Shown here one piece after another: positions 19,930-31,323 of a DNA stretch of 64,000 nt. The number at the start of each line of letters is the position of its first letter. Positions within the stretch are counted from its first letter, which is position 1. A program made the position numbers and the translations under genes. Origin of the DNA: Cherax quadricarinatus (Eukaryota > Arthropoda > Malacostraca > Decapoda > Parastacidae); contig NW_027196492.1 in NCBI RefSeq assembly GCF_038502225.1, forward strand, positions 25,226 through 89,225. The letters run 5' to 3'. The notes below the pieces were generated by a model, which worked only from the letters and a program-made list of their open reading frames with translations, did not search any database and was not told the origin of the DNA.

Positions 19930-20395
19930 ATAGGTGAGGAGGACAGTGACGGGAGAAAAAGGGGTGGAAAGAGTAGTAGTGGAAGTGGTAATGATGGTGG
20001 TGGAAGTAGAAGTAGAAGTGGGAGTAATTTGTGCCACAAGAGATAGTAGTAATAGTAGCAGAATAGACAGAAATAATAGTAAAGGAGTGGTAGTTGTAGA
20101 AGTAGTAGTAGTAGAAAAAGTGAAAAGAAAAAGGAGCACTACAGGAGAGCTAAGGACCCACAAGGAGCACTGCAGGAGAGATAAGGACCCACAAGGAGCA
20201 CTGCAGGAGATATAAGGACCCACAAGGAACACTGCAGGAGAGATAAGGACCCACAAGGAGCACTGCAGGAGATATAAGGACCCTCAAGGCACACTGCCGG
20301 AGAGATAAGGACCCACAAGGAGCACTGCAGGAGATATAAGGACCTACAAGGAACACTGCAGGAGAGATAAGGGCCCACAAAAAACGCTGCAACTC
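19930..20395. repeat. GTA/GTG-rich low complexity and 31-bp minisatellite
   Basis: 19970-20130 is a degenerate (GTA)n/(GTG)n tract like those inside PLE repeats elsewhere here. 20150-20385 holds about eight copies of a 31-bp unit made of 'ggacccacaaggagcactgc' and 'aggagatataa', alternating agagat/agatat. Open frames across it are repeat artefacts. Confidence 0.85.
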
Positions 20396-20809
20396 ACCCC
20401 TTCCTTCCCATTATATCTATCCACATGGAACAACTTAAACCCTTGAATATTACACTCAGCAATCATATTTCCTGTTGCAGACCGGATGAAGAATTAAAGG
20501 TCTGTAATAAGGTAGATTATCTCTTGGATGTCCAGGGTAACTGCACCACCGGAGAGAAGTTAACCTTCGTTTAAACTCCTTTGATGAAGATGCAATGTCT
20601 TACAGCTTAGTTAACAGTAATGATTCTTGTGAGTGTAAAGTTTGTATTATAGATGACGAGTCTCACACAGAATCGATGCAGCTGCTTCATATCTTAACGG
20701 ATCATCCTCCAACATCAACATCAACAGTGAACTATCTAGTAAACAAAAGTCTCAAGTAAGTGCCAGAGTAAATACTTTATCAGACGTATTCACAGGGATC
20801 CCAGGACTT

Positions 20810-21114
20810 GGAATTATAAACACATATGCAATATAATGTGATCCTTTGTTGACAACGTTTCGCCCACACAGTGGGCTTTTTCAGGTCACAAGCAAATCTA
20901 CCTGGGTGGAAGGTAGATCATCAGATGCAGCATTCTCAACCTGACCCAACATTCTCAACCTGACTATAAATACTCTCGTACCTTCCACCCAGGTAGATCT
21001 GTTTGTGACTTGAAAACGTCCGCTGTGTGGGCGAAACGTTATCAATAAAGGATCACATTATACTGCATATGTGCTTATATTTCCATTGTGTCGGTATTTT
21101 ATACCATTTATTTC
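20810..21114. mobile_element. Fold-back PLE insertion in gypsy pol, 13-bp TSD
   Basis: Bounded by 'gatcccaggactt' (20797-20809 and 21115-21127). Inverted PLE ends: the minus arm has a hammerhead-like motif at 20850-20888, the plus arm a decayed one at 21007-21045. The central part has 'ctacctgggtggaaggtaga' words. Confidence 0.9.
20850..20888 (-). ncRNA. Hammerhead ribozyme-like motif, UUGAAAA-type family
   Basis: Minus strand: 'tgac', core 'ctgaaaa', stem II 'gcccac'/'gtgggc', 'gaaa', 'acgt', 't', 'gtca'. This copy has C at position 3 with A at position 8, so the compensated pair is broken here. Confidence 0.5.
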
Positions 21115-21510
21115 GATCCCAGGACTTACCACTACCGTTGTACACAAGACTGAATTGTCAGCTCATGAACCAGTAGGACGGAAAATCTATACTGTTCCCG
21201 TTCACTTATGGAAAACATTTGATAACGAAGTTGACAAACTCTTAAAGTTAAATATCATAGAACCTTCTAAATCAGCTTTCTGTTCAGCAGTTGTCATGGT
21301 TAAGAAACCAGACAATTCTTACCGACTGGCTCAAGATTTTCGCTATTAAATGTTATCACTGAATGGGACGTTGAGCCCATACCAGTAATCGATCATGACT
21401 TGTATAAATTGTCTAATTCTCTGAATTAGACATCTCAAAAGCGTACCATCAAATGTCATTACACCCAGACTCTAAACCACACACGGCTTTCCCTACTCAT
21501 AGAGGTATTT

Positions 21511-22806
21511 GAGGTATTTGAGGAGGTAGATCATGGTAATGAATATGATATTGTGTACATGGACTTCAGTAAGGCTTTTGACAGGGTCCCACATCAGAGA
21601 CTATTGAGGAAAATTAAAGCACATGGAATAGGAGGAGAAATTTTTTCCTGGATAGAGGCATGGTTGACAAATAGGCAGCAGAGAGTTTGCATAAATGGGG
21701 AGAAATCAGAGTGGGGAAGCGTTACGAGCGGTGTTCCACAGGGGTCAATGTTGGGCCCCCTGCTGTTCACAATCTACATAAACGACATAGATGAGGGCAT
21801 AAAGAGCGACATCGGCAAGTTTGCCGATGACACCAAAATAGGCCGTCGAATTCATTCTGACGAGGACATTCGAGCTCTCCAGGAAGATTTGAATAGACTG
21901 ATGCAGTGGTCGGAGAAGTGGCAGATGCAGTTTAATATAGACAAATGCAAAGTTCTAAATGTTGGACAGGACAATAACCATGCCACATATAAACTAAATA
22001 ATGTAGATCTTAATATTACGGATTGCGAAAAAGATTTAGGAGTTCTGGTTAGCAGTAATCTGAAACCAAGACAACAGTGCATAAGTGTTCGCAATAAAGC
22101 TAATAGAATCCTTGGCTTCATATCAAGAAGCATAAATAATAGGAGTCCTCAGGTTGTTCTTCAACTCTATACATCCTTGGTTAGGCCTCATTTAGATTAT
22201 GCTGCACAGTTTTGGTCACCGTATTACAGGATGGATATAAATTCTCTGGAAAATGTACAAAGGAGAATGACAAAGTTGATCCCATGTATCAGAAACCTTC
22301 CCTATGAGGATAGACTAAGGGCCCTGAATCTGCACTCTCTAGAAAGACGTAGAATTAGGGGGGATATGATTGAGGTGTATAAATGGAAGACAGGAATAAA
22401 TAAAGGGGATGTAAATAGTGTGCTGAAAATATCTAGCCTAGACAGGACTCGCAGCAATGGTTTTAAGTTGGAAAAATTCAGATTCAGGAAGGATATAGGA
22501 AAGTACTGGTTTGGTAATAGAGTTGTAGATGAGTGGAACAAACTCCCGAGTACAGTTATAGAGGCCACAACGTTGTGTAGATTTAAAAATAGGTTGGATA
22601 AATACATGAGTGGATGTGGGTGGGTGTGAGTTGGACCTGATAGCTTGTGCTACCAGGTCGGTTGCCGTGTTCCTCCCTTAAGTCAATGTGACCTGACCTG
22701 ACTAGGTTGGGTGCATTGGCTTAAGCCGGTAGGAGACTTGGACCTGCCTCGCATGGGCCAGTAGGCCTTCTGCAGTGTTCCTTCGTTCTTATGTTCTTAT
22801 GTTCTT
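21511..22806 (+). pseudogene. CR1-A 5'-truncated copy (RT and 3' UTR)
   Basis: Starts inside the RT at '[13 protein letters not shown]'. It is open from 21553 to the stop near 22629: '[17 protein letters not shown]', 'GVPQGSMLGPLLF', 'KFADDTKIGRRI', and C-terminus 'GNRVVDEWNKLPS'. The 3' UTR ends with 'ttcttatg' repeats at about 22785-22806. It is nearly identical to the full copy at 28378-31323. 5' truncation is the usual result of LINE target-primed insertion. It split the gypsy RT between 'FPTHRGI' and 'MQYGTMPYG'. Confidence 0.9.
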
Positions 22807-23765
22807 AATGCAATATGGCACAATGCCTTATGGCTTGGTCACCCCGTGTGCCACGTATATCCGGCTTATGAGAATAGTCCTTTCTGACCTCAAGAATGTT
22901 TCAGCGTATTTCGATAATATTTACATCATGACTCATGTCTGGGAGGATCATCTTGCTAAACTGTCGCTGGTTATATAAGGACTAATAGCTCATTGTCTTA
23001 CAATTAAACCACGTAAGTGTTTTCTTGGATATTTGAAGGCACAATTCCTTGGGTTTATTATTTCTGACAATAACAAGACGAAAGCAGTTCTACGAAGCTC
23101 CTTCCCAACTACAAGTAAATTGCTAAGAAGTTTCCTTGGGTCAGTAAATTTCTATACAATTTTTGTACATAATTTAAAAGGTCTGACTTCGATTCTCACA
23201 GACTATTTAAAAAAGAATGTAAAAGAACCTCTTGTGTGTTCAGAAGAGGCTGATGAAAGCTTCGAACAAATTAGAAGAATATTTTCCAACTCTCCTGTTC
23301 TAAAACAACCAGATATTAATAAAGTCTTTTGTCTCAGAACAGATGCCAACCATTCATTACTCGGGACTGTTCTACTACAGTATTATGATGAGATTCACTT
23401 CCCTATATCTTCCACCAATAAGAAGCTTCTGCCGAGGGAAGAAAGATACTCCACTGTGGATAAGGAAAGTTATACATTTTTATGGGGTATAAGTAGGTTC
23501 AAATACTACTTATACGGAAAACCCTTTGTGCTTGAAACAGATCACAAACCACTGATGTACCTGGGAAACTTCAAAGCTTCAAATAGCTGACTCTTAAGAT
23601 GGGCTTTGGCTATCCAGTCCTATAAGTTTAAAGTTGTATATATATATATATATATCTGGCTAATAAAACCACTTCTCAGATTGGCTGAACCGAGAGTGTA
23701 CATAGCACTTTTCCCTCTGTAAATTAACTTACTGCCTCCGACCATAAGTTTTGGAAAGGGGATAT

Positions 23766-24253
23766 TGTAAGGGAAAAGCCCTTAAAAAGTGGGGCTTATG
23801 GTTGTTCAGACACCCAGGAACCATCAGCGTGTTACTGCCCGCACTACCATCTAGCGGGCTGAGGCTAAACTTCAGTTCCTCAGGTCTGATTTGCTTTAAT
23901 TTCTACTCCTGGTAGTATTAACCTTACCTGATGTGGGTTGAACTTTGTGAACCACTTCACCTTCACTCTTCTTCTGATCAGGTAGGTTGATCTACCAGGA
24001 ATATTTCTGTTCATTGTTACTGATTTACCTGGTTACCAGTAATGACATTGAAGTGGAACACCACACTTTGTCTTTCTTCAATATTAAACTTATTTAACAA
24101 TTATATAACCAGTGTTAGTTTCTTGATTATCAGCTCTGCTGCTGACCTGGTTAACCAGGGTAGACACTAGTTAATTGGAGCGAGATCTCTGTCTACAGGA
24201 CGTAGTGGAACATTACGACTCCTCACCTCTGAAATCTAAATTGTGGTGCTACA
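23766..24253 (+). mobile_element. Candidate gypsy LTR
   Basis: Follows the gypsy pol relic. A purine run 'ggaaaggggata' (23753-23764) could be the polypurine tract, and the segment begins TGTAAGGG and ends GCTACA, as LTRs do (TG...CA). No second LTR copy is present in the window to confirm the ends. Confidence 0.35.
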
Positions 24254-24505
24254 ACCAAGTAGTGGCAGGATTTTCAGAACATAGGACGAACTCCGCCACC
24301 CAGGATAACCAACACCATTTATTCTAAAACATCATCCTGGGAATAAGATACTCATGTCCCAACATCCTACTGGGACCACAGCCTCCAATTTTTATTTGAT
24401 ATATTTTTAATTAAAATCCTCAGAAAATTATCATAATTATTATCCAATAAGTTATTCATCAGTTAGTTTTCCATTCTCTTCTTCAGGAGGAAGACGTGTC
24501 CATGA
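24254..24505. other. Unassigned flank
   Basis: I see no coding or repeat signature here. It may be remaining gypsy sequence or host flank before the minisatellite. Confidence 0.4.
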
Positions 24506-26330
24506 CAATGTTAACACAGAAGACCAGTACAGTAACACAGAAGACCAGTACAGTAACACAGAAGAACGGTACAGTAACACAGAAGAACGGTACAGTAACA
24601 CAGAAGAACGGTACAGTAACACAGAAGACCAGTACAGTAACACAGAAGACCAGTACAGTAACACAGAAGACCAGTACAGTAACACAGAAGAACGGTACAG
24701 TAACACAGAAGAACGGTACAGTAACACAGAAGACCAGTACAGTAACACAGAAGAACGGTACAGTAACACAGAAGAACGGTACAGTAACACAGAAGACCAG
24801 TACAGTAACACAGAAGACCAGTACAGTAACACAGAAGACCAGTACAGTAACACAGAAGAACGGTACAGTAACACAGAAGACCAGTACAGTAACACAGAAG
24901 ACCAGTACAGTAACACAGAAGACCAGTACAGTAACACAGAAGAACGGTACAGTAACACAGAAGACCAGTACAGTAACACAGAAGATCAGTACAGTAACAC
25001 AGAAGAACAGCATAGTAACACAGAAGACCAGTACAGTAACACAGAAGAACAGTACAATAACACAGAAGAACAGTACAATAACACAGAAGACCAGTACAGT
25101 AACACAGAAGAACAGTACAATAACACAGAAGAACAGTACAATAACACAGAAGACAAGTACAGTAACACAGAAGAACAGTACAATAACACAGAAGAACAGT
25201 ACAATAACACAGAAGACCAGTACAGTAACACAGAAGAACAGCATAGTAACACAGAAGAACAGTACAGTAACACAGAAGACCAGTACAGTAACACAGAAGA
25301 CCAGTACAGTAACACAGAAGACCAGTACAGTAACACAGAAGACCAGTACAGTAACACAGAAGACCAATACATTAACACAGAAGACCAGTACAGTAATACA
25401 GAAGACCAATACATTAACACAGAAGACCAGTACAGTAACACAGAAGACCAGTACAGTAACACAGAAGACCAGTACAGTAATACAGAAGATCAATACATTA
25501 ACACAGAAGACCAGTACAGTAACACACAAGACCAGTACAGAAACACACAAGACCAGTACAGTAACACAGAAGACCAGTACAGTAACACAGAAGAACGGGC
25601 ACAGTACAGTAACACAGAAGGACGGGCACAATACAGTAACACAGAAGTCCAGTACAGTAACAGAGAAGACCAGTACAGCAACACAGAAGACCAGTACAGT
25701 AACAGAGAAGGCCAGTCCGTAACAGAGAAGGCCAGTACAGTAACAGAGAAGGCCAGTACAGTAACAGAGAAGGACAGTACAGTAACAGAGAAGGCCAGTA
25801 CAGTAACAGGGAAGGCCAGTACAGTAACAGAGAAGGCCAGTACAGTAACAGAGAAGGCCAGTACAGTAACAGAGAAGACCAGTACAGCAACACAGAAGAA
25901 CGGATACAGTAACAGAGAAGGCCAGTACAGTAACAGAGAAGGCCAGTACAGTAACAGAGAAGGCCAGCACAGTAACAGAGAAGGCCAGTACAGTAACAGA
26001 GAAGGGCAGTACAGTAACAGAGAATGCCAGTACAGTAACAGAGAAGGCCAGTACAGTAACAGAGAAGGCCAGCACAGTAACAGAGAAGGCCAGTACAGTA
26101 ACAGAGAAGGCCAGTACAGTAACAGAGAAGGCCAGTACAGTAACAGAGAATGCCAGTACAGTAACAGAGAAGGCCAGTACAGTAAAGAGAAGGCCAGTAC
26201 AGTAACAGAGAATGCCAGTACAGTAACAGAGAAGGCCAGTACAGTAACAGAGAAGGGCAGTACAGTAACAGAGAATGCCAGTACAGTAACAGAGAAGGCC
26301 AGTATAGTAACAGAGAAGACCAGTACAGTT
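24506..26330. repeat. 21-bp minisatellite, main block
   Basis: About 85 tandem copies of a 21-bp unit 'acagtaacacagaagacca' plus 'gt' with variants agaacgg, agaacag, agagaaggcc. The first two thirds use 'cacagaag' and the last third 'cagagaaggc', so variants are clustered. Because 21 is divisible by 3 and the unit has no stop in several frames, open frames of 400-530 codons appear on both strands (heptapeptide repeats). They have no features of a real protein. Confidence 0.95.
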
Positions 26331-27118
26331 TACCTGGAGTTTACCTGGAGAGAGTTCCGGGGGTCAACGCCCCCGCGGCCCGGTCTGTGACCAGGCCTCC
26401 TGGTGGATCAGAGCCTGATCAACCAGGCTGTTGCTGCTGGCTGCACGCAAACCTACGTACGAGCCACAGCCCGGCTGGTCAGGAACCGACTTTAGGTGCT
26501 TGTCCAGTGCCAGCTTGAAGACTGCCAGGGGTCTGTTGGTAATCCCCCTTATGTATGCTGGGAGGCAGTTGAACAGTCTCGGGCCCCTGACACTTATTGT
26601 ATGGTCTCTTAACGTGCTAGTGACACCCCTGCTTTTCATTGGGGGGATGTTGCATCGTCTGCCAAGTCTTTTACTTTCGTAGTGAGTGATTTTCGTGTGC
26701 AAGTTCGGTACTAGTCCCTCTAGGATTTTCCAGGTGTATATAATCATGTATCTCTCCCGCCTGCGTTCCAGGGAATACAGGTTTAGGAACCTCAAGCGCT
26801 CCCAGTAATTGAGGTGTTTTATTTCCGTTATGCGCGCCGTGAAGGTTCTCTGCACATTTTCTAGGTCAGCAATTTCACCTGCCTTGAAAGGTGCTGTTAG
26901 TGTGCAGCAATATTCCAGCCTAGATAAAACAAGTGACCTGAAGAGTGTCATCATGGGCTTGGCCTCCCTAGTTTTGAAGGTTCTCATTATCCATCCTGTC
27001 ATTTTTCTAGCAGATGCGATTGATACAATGTTAAGGTCCTTGAAGGTGAGATCCTCCGACGTGATCACTCCCAGGTCTTTGACGTTGGTGTTTCGCTCTA
27101 TTTTGTGGCCAGAATTTG
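26331..27118 (-). pseudogene. L2/CR1-like LINE fragment, RT C-terminus and 3' end
   Basis: A minus-strand open stretch encoding the region after the RT catalytic block: 'NVKDLGVITSEDLTF', 'VLSRLEYCCTLTAPF', 'NVQRTFTARITEI', 'LERRRERYMIIYTWKI', 'SVRGPRLFNCLP'. It ends near 26364, followed by a short tail built from direct repeats of 'tttacctggag' (26330-26351 on the plus strand). It is clearly a different lineage from CR1-A and CR1-B. It is 5'-truncated and inserted in the 21-bp array, which resumes at 27119. Confidence 0.8.
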
Positions 27119-27360
27119 CAACACAGAACTGGTACAATATAGTAACAGAGAAGGCCAAGATAGTAACAGAGAAGACCAGTATAGTGACAGAGAAGACCAG
27201 TACAGTAACACAGAAGATCAGTACAGTAACACAGAAGAAGTGGTGCAGTACAGTAACACAGAAGAAGTGGTGCAGTACAGTAACACAGAAGAAGTGGTGC
27301 AGTACAGTAACACAGAAGAAGTGGTGCAGTACAGTAACACAGAAGTGGTACAGTACTCAG
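27119..27360. repeat. 21-bp minisatellite, middle block
   Basis: Continuation of the 24506-26330 array, with a derived 30-bp variant at 27225-27345 that adds 'aagtggtgcag'. It ends at the 5' side of the full CR1-A element. Confidence 0.9.
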
Positions 27361-27451
27361 TGGTCAGTCGTCACAGTACTCAGTGGTCAGTCGTCACGTG
27401 AGGTCACAGACCCTGAGCTGCTTTGGGGATTAGTGTGGACGGTTACAAAGC

Positions 27452-28453
27452 ATGGCTTGCTTCTGCAGTGTTTTAAAAATTGAGGTTGGAGAGTTGAAGG
27501 AGGAGGTCTTGCTTCTCCAGGAGGAGATTAGGAGGCTGAAGGTCCACCTCAATGGGTATGGGAGAGAGTGTGAGGTGGCTGGAGTTGTGGGGAATGAGGC
27601 TTCTAGCAGTGAGGTGCAGTCTGTCTTTCGCTGTGAGGAGGCTGTAGTTGGGGAGGTAGCAACGGCTACCAGCAGTGAGGTGCAGTCCAGCACCTGCTAC
27701 AAGTGGCGAGTGGTTCACAGTAATGGAAGGCGCATCAGACTAAGGAAAGTTAAGAGTGAAGATCTGAAGGTAGGAAATCGCTTCTCTGTTCTTCAGGATG
27801 AATGTACTTCAGTGGCCAGTGAAGGTAAGGGTACTACTGCCCCTGCTAATGGAGGTAAGCGCATTCTTGTGGTTGGTGACTCTCAGGTAAGATATATTGA
27901 CCGTGCTTTTTGTAATAGGAATAAGAAGATGAGAGATAGAGTGTGCTTCCCTGGAGCTGGTGTTGGGGACATTGTCAACAGGCTGGATAATATCATGTCA
28001 GGTAATGGGAACAAGCCCATTATCTGTCTCAGTGCTGGTGGAAATGATATTGGGAAGGGTAGGAGAGAAGAGCTGCTAGATAAGTACAGGTCAGCTATAG
28101 ATTTCATTAAGTCTAAGGGAGGGATCCCAATCATATGTAGCATCTTGCCTAGAAGGGGAGTAGGAAATGAATGGTTGTCTAGGGCAATTGGTGTAAATTG
28201 CTGGCTAGACAGATACTGCAAGGAACTTGCAATCCCATTCATTGACAACTGGAACAACTTTTATGGCAAACATGATATGTATGCAAGGGATGGGGTACAT
28301 CTCTCTGGGGCTGGGGTGGTAGCACTTGCAGACTCGATTGAGAAGGCCATTGGTGAAATGCCTATGATTTTAAACTCATGGAAGATAGAGGTATGGGTGT
28401 GTGTGGGAAACAAGCAGGTTGCAACACTTGGGTTGGAAACAGTAAATGTATAA
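27452..28453 (+). CDS. CR1-A ORF1: esterase-domain RNP protein
   Basis: A 333-residue open frame forming the first gene of an apparently full-length CR1-type LINE. The N-terminus (residues about 8-30) is a leucine/glutamate heptad-like stretch, 'VGELKEEVLLLQEE', likely a coiled coil for oligomerisation. Residues about 135-300 form an SGNH/esterase-like domain: 'ILVVGDSQVRYIDRAF' (GDS block with the candidate nucleophile), 'LSAGGNDIGKG' (GxND), 'SRAIGVNCWLDRYCKE', and 'YARDGVHLS' (DxxH). Esterase domains are established in CR1 ORF1 proteins; their role in transposition is not settled. There is no stop or frameshift. ORF1 overlaps the start of ORF2 by 76 bases in another frame. The ATG at 27452 is the first in frame before the coiled coil. 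Confidence 0.85.
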   Translation: MACFCSVLKIEVGELKEEVLLLQEEIRRLKVHLNGYGRECEVAGVVGNEASSSEVQSVFRCEEAVVGEVATATSSEVQSSTCYKWRVVHSNGRRIRLRKVKSEDLKVGNRFSVLQDECTSVASEGKGTTAPANGGKRILVVGDSQVRYIDRAFCNRNKKMRDRVCFPGAGVGDIVNRLDNIMSGNGNKPIICLSAGGNDIGKGRREELLDKYRSAIDFIKSKGGIPIICSILPRRGVGNEWLSRAIGVNCWLDRYCKELAIPFIDNWNNFYGKHDMYARDGVHLSGAGVVALADSIEKAIGEMPMILNSWKIEVWVCVGNKQVATLGLETVNV

Positions 28454-31323
28454 AAGGCATTCAGCATGAAGTTATCAATAAAGACAATAGATCAGGTCAG
28501 CAAACAAAGGGGGACAGCAGAGGGCAGCAAGGGACTAGCTCCCTTAAGGTTTACTATACTAATAGCAGGAGTGTAAGAAATAAGATAGATGAGCTAAGAT
28601 TAATTGCAAGTGCAGGAAACATAGATATTATTGCTATAACAGAGACCTGGCTCAATCTGAAAGATAGAGAGATGCCCTCTGAATGTCATATACAAGGCTA
28701 TAAATTATTCCACACTGACAGGGTCAACAGGAAAGGTGGTGGAGTAGCGATGTATGTCAGAGACAATTTAAATTGTTGTGTTAGACAAGATATTAAATTA
28801 GAAGCGTCAGCCACTGAATCTGTTTGGTTACAGCTTCTCGAGGGCCGAGAAAAACTAATTTTGGGTGTGATTTACAGGGCCCCAAATCTTGATAGGGAGT
28901 GCAGTAAACTTCTATGGGACGAAATTCGTAAGGCATCTACATACGAAAATGTTGTGCTAATGGGAGATTTCAACTATAGACAGATTGACTGGAGCAATTT
29001 GACAGGAAATTTAGAGTCAGGTGACTTTCTTGATACGATCCAGGATTGTTTTTTAAAACAGTTTGTGACAGAGCCAACTAGGGGAAATAACCTCCTTGAC
29101 TTGGTTCTTGCCAGTAGGGAAACACTAATTAATAATCTTGAGGTTAATGATGAGCTTGGGGAAAGTGATCACAAATCACTCAGTTTTAATATATCATGGA
29201 ATTCCCCTAATAATGGCAGTCAAGTCTCCGTCCCTGACTTTCGCTTGGCTGATTTCATAGGACTGAAAAATTACTTAGGTGGGCTGAACTGGAATGACCT
29301 GACTAAGGGTCAGGTAGGTGGTGATGGTTGCCGATATGATGCTTTCCAGGGCATAGTTCTAGCTGCTCAGTCAAATTATGTTCCAAATAGGGAAATCAGA
29401 TCAAACAAAAATGATCCTAAATGGATGAACAATAGATTAAAATATCTGATTGGTCAAAAGAGAGGCATATATAGGCAAATCAAAAGAGGAGAGGGGCAAT
29501 TGAGAAATCGATATATTCAGTTAAAGAGAGAAATAAAAAAGGGAATTAGAAAAGCAAAAAGAGATTATGAGGTTAAAGTTGCAAGAGAATCGAAGACTAA
29601 CCCAAAAGGATTCTTTCAGGTATACAGAAGTAAGATCAGGGACAAGATAGGCCCACTCAAAAGTCCCTCGGGTCAGCTCACTGACAGTGATAAGGAAATG
29701 TGTAGAATTTTTAACACATACTTCCTCTCAGTTTTTACACAGGAGGATACCAGCGATATTCCAGTAACGATAAATTATGTAGAACAGGACGATAATAAAC
29801 TGTGCACTATTAGGGTCACAAGTGACATGGTCCTTAGGCAAATAGATAAATTAAAACCTAACAAATCCCCAGGCCCTGATGAACTGTATGTAAGGGTTCT
29901 AAAGGAATGTAAAGAGGAGCTTAGCACACCTTTGGCTAATCTTTTCAACATATCACTACAAACTGGCATGGTGCCAGATAAGTGGAAAATGGCAAATGTG
30001 ATACCTATTTTCAAAACAGGTGACAGGTCCTTTGCTTCGAACTATAGACCAATAAGCCTAACCTCCATAGTGGGAAAATTTATGGAATCAATAATTGCCG
30101 AGGCAGTTCGTAGCCACCTTGAAAAGCATAAATTAATCAACGAATCTCAGCATGGTTTTACAAAGGGGCGTTCCTGCCTTACGAATTTATTAACTTTTTT
30201 CACTAAGGTATTTGAGGAGGTAGATCATGGTAATGAATATGATATTGTGTATATGGACTTCAGTAAGGCTTTTGACAGGGTCCCACATCAGAGACTATTG
30301 AGGAAAATTAAAGCACATGGAATAGGAGGAGAGATTTTTTCCTGGATAGAGGCATGGTTGACAAATAGGCAGCAGAGAGTTTGCATAAATGGGGAGAAAT
30401 CAGAGTGGGGAAGTGTCACGAGCGGTGTTCCACAGGGGTCAGTGTTGGGCCCCCTGCTGTTCACAATCTACATAAACGACATAGATGAGGGCATAAAGAG
30501 CGACATCGGCAAGTTTGCCGATGACACCAAAATAGGCCGTCGAATTCATTCTGACGAGGACATTCGAGCACTCCAGGAAGATTTGAATAGACTGATGCAG
30601 TGGTCGGAGAAGTGGCAGATGCAGTTTAATATAGAAAAATGCAAAGTTCTAAATGTTGGACAGGACAATAACCATGCCACATATAAACTAAATAATGTAG
30701 ATCTTAATATTACGGATTGCGAAAAAGATTTAGGAGTTCTGGTTAGCAGTAATCTGAAACCAAGACAACAGTGCATAAGTGTTCGCAATAAAGCTAATAG
30801 AATCCTTGGCTTCATATCAAGAAGCATAAATAATAGGAGTCCTCAGGTTGTTCTTCAACTCTATACATCCTTGGTTAGGCCTCATTTAGATTATGCTGCA
30901 CAGTTTTGGTCACCGTATTACAGAATGGATATAAATTCTCTGGAAAATGTACAAAGGAGGATGACAAAGTTGATCCCATGTATCAGAAACCTTCCCTATG
31001 AGGATAGACTAAGGGCCCTGAAACTGCACTCTCTAGAAAGACGTAGAATTAGGGGGGATATGATTGAGGTGTATAAATGGAAGACAGGAATAAATAAAGG
31101 GGATGTAAATAGTGTGCTGAAAATATCTAGCCTAGACAGGACTCGCAGCAATGGTTTTAAGTTGGAAAAATTCAGATTCAGGAAGGATATAGGAAAGTAC
31201 TGGTTTGGTAATAGAGTTGTGGATGAGTGGAACAAACTCCCAAGTACCGTTATAGAGGCCAGAACGTTGTGTAGCTTTAAAAATAGGTTGGATAAATACA
31301 TGAGTAGATGTGGGTGGGTGTGA
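28378..31323 (+). CDS. CR1-A ORF2: APE endonuclease-reverse transcriptase
   Basis: An uninterrupted frame of 981 residues, the length expected for a CR1 pol. Residues about 55-270 form the APE-like endonuclease that nicks the target: 'YYTNSRSVRNKIDELRLIAS', 'AITETW', 'GGGVAMYVRD', 'LMGDFNYRQIDW', and 'GESDHKSLSF' near the end of the domain. Residues about 480-760 form the RT: 'VIPIFKTGDRS', '[13 protein letters not shown]', '[17 protein letters not shown]', '[17 protein letters not shown]' and catalytic 'KFADDTKIG'. The C-terminal domain has 'PHLDYAAQFWSPYYRM' and 'GNRVVDEWNKLPS'. All key blocks are present, with no stop or frameshift. The exact start is uncertain; the first ATG overlaps ORF1. 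Together with ORF1 and an intact 3' tail, this is the best candidate for a recently active element in the window. Confidence 0.9.
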   Translation: MEDRGMGVCGKQAGCNTWVGNSKCIKGIQHEVINKDNRSGQQTKGDSRGQQGTSSLKVYYTNSRSVRNKIDELRLIASAGNIDIIAITETWLNLKDREMPSECHIQGYKLFHTDRVNRKGGGVAMYVRDNLNCCVRQDIKLEASATESVWLQLLEGREKLILGVIYRAPNLDRECSKLLWDEIRKASTYENVVLMGDFNYRQIDWSNLTGNLESGDFLDTIQDCFLKQFVTEPTRGNNLLDLVLASRETLINNLEVNDELGESDHKSLSFNISWNSPNNGSQVSVPDFRLADFIGLKNYLGGLNWNDLTKGQVGGDGCRYDAFQGIVLAAQSNYVPNREIRSNKNDPKWMNNRLKYLIGQKRGIYRQIKRGEGQLRNRYIQLKREIKKGIRKAKRDYEVKVARESKTNPKGFFQVYRSKIRDKIGPLKSPSGQLTDSDKEMCRIFNTYFLSVFTQEDTSDIPVTINYVEQDDNKLCTIRVTSDMVLRQIDKLKPNKSPGPDELYVRVLKECKEELSTPLANLFNISLQTGMVPDKWKMANVIPIFKTGDRSFASNYRPISLTSIVGKFMESIIAEAVRSHLEKHKLINESQHGFTKGRSCLTNLLTFFTKVFEEVDHGNEYDIVYMDFSKAFDRVPHQRLLRKIKAHGIGGEIFSWIEAWLTNRQQRVCINGEKSEWGSVTSGVPQGSVLGPLLFTIYINDIDEGIKSDIGKFADDTKIGRRIHSDEDIRALQEDLNRLMQWSEKWQMQFNIEKCKVLNVGQDNNHATYKLNNVDLNITDCEKDLGVLVSSNLKPRQQCISVRNKANRILGFISRSINNRSPQVVLQLYTSLVRPHLDYAAQFWSPYYRMDINSLENVQRRMTKLIPCIRNLPYEDRLRALKLHSLERRRIRGDMIEVYKWKTGINKGDVNSVLKISSLDRTRSNGFKLEKFRFRKDIGKYWFGNRVVDEWNKLPSTVIEARTLCSFKNRLDKYMSRCGWV

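Larger units (their letters stand above)
20580..23590 (+). pseudogene. Ty3/gypsy-like pol relic (RT and RNase H)
   Basis: An LTR-retrotransposon polyprotein in pieces. Piece 1 (about 20580-20809) ends 'LSDVFTGIPGL'. Piece 2 (21115-21510) holds the RT start: 'YTVPVHLWKTFDNEVDKLL', 'KLNIIEPSKSAFCSAVVMV', then 'FPTHRGI'. Piece 3 (22807-23590) continues 'MPYGLVT', a catalytic block reading 'YFDNIYI' where family members have YxDD, then 'FLGFIISDNN' and the RNase H/connection region with 'LRTDANHSLLGTVLLQ' and 'FVLETDHKPL'. Several frames and stops, plus the altered YxDD block, mean it is dead. A PLE fold-back (20810-21114) and a CR1-A copy (about 21511-22806) separate the pieces. Confidence 0.8.

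Noticed and set aside
24483..26075. Open frames of 400-530 codons on both strands with heptapeptide repeats (TQKTSTV-like on plus, VFCVTVL-like on minus)
   Set aside because: They follow from a stop-free 21-bp minisatellite; several frames are open at once, and there is no non-repetitive domain.
26431..27483. Plus-strand frames across the L2-like fragment
   Set aside because: They are the antisense of a LINE RT domain read on the minus strand, extended into the minisatellite.
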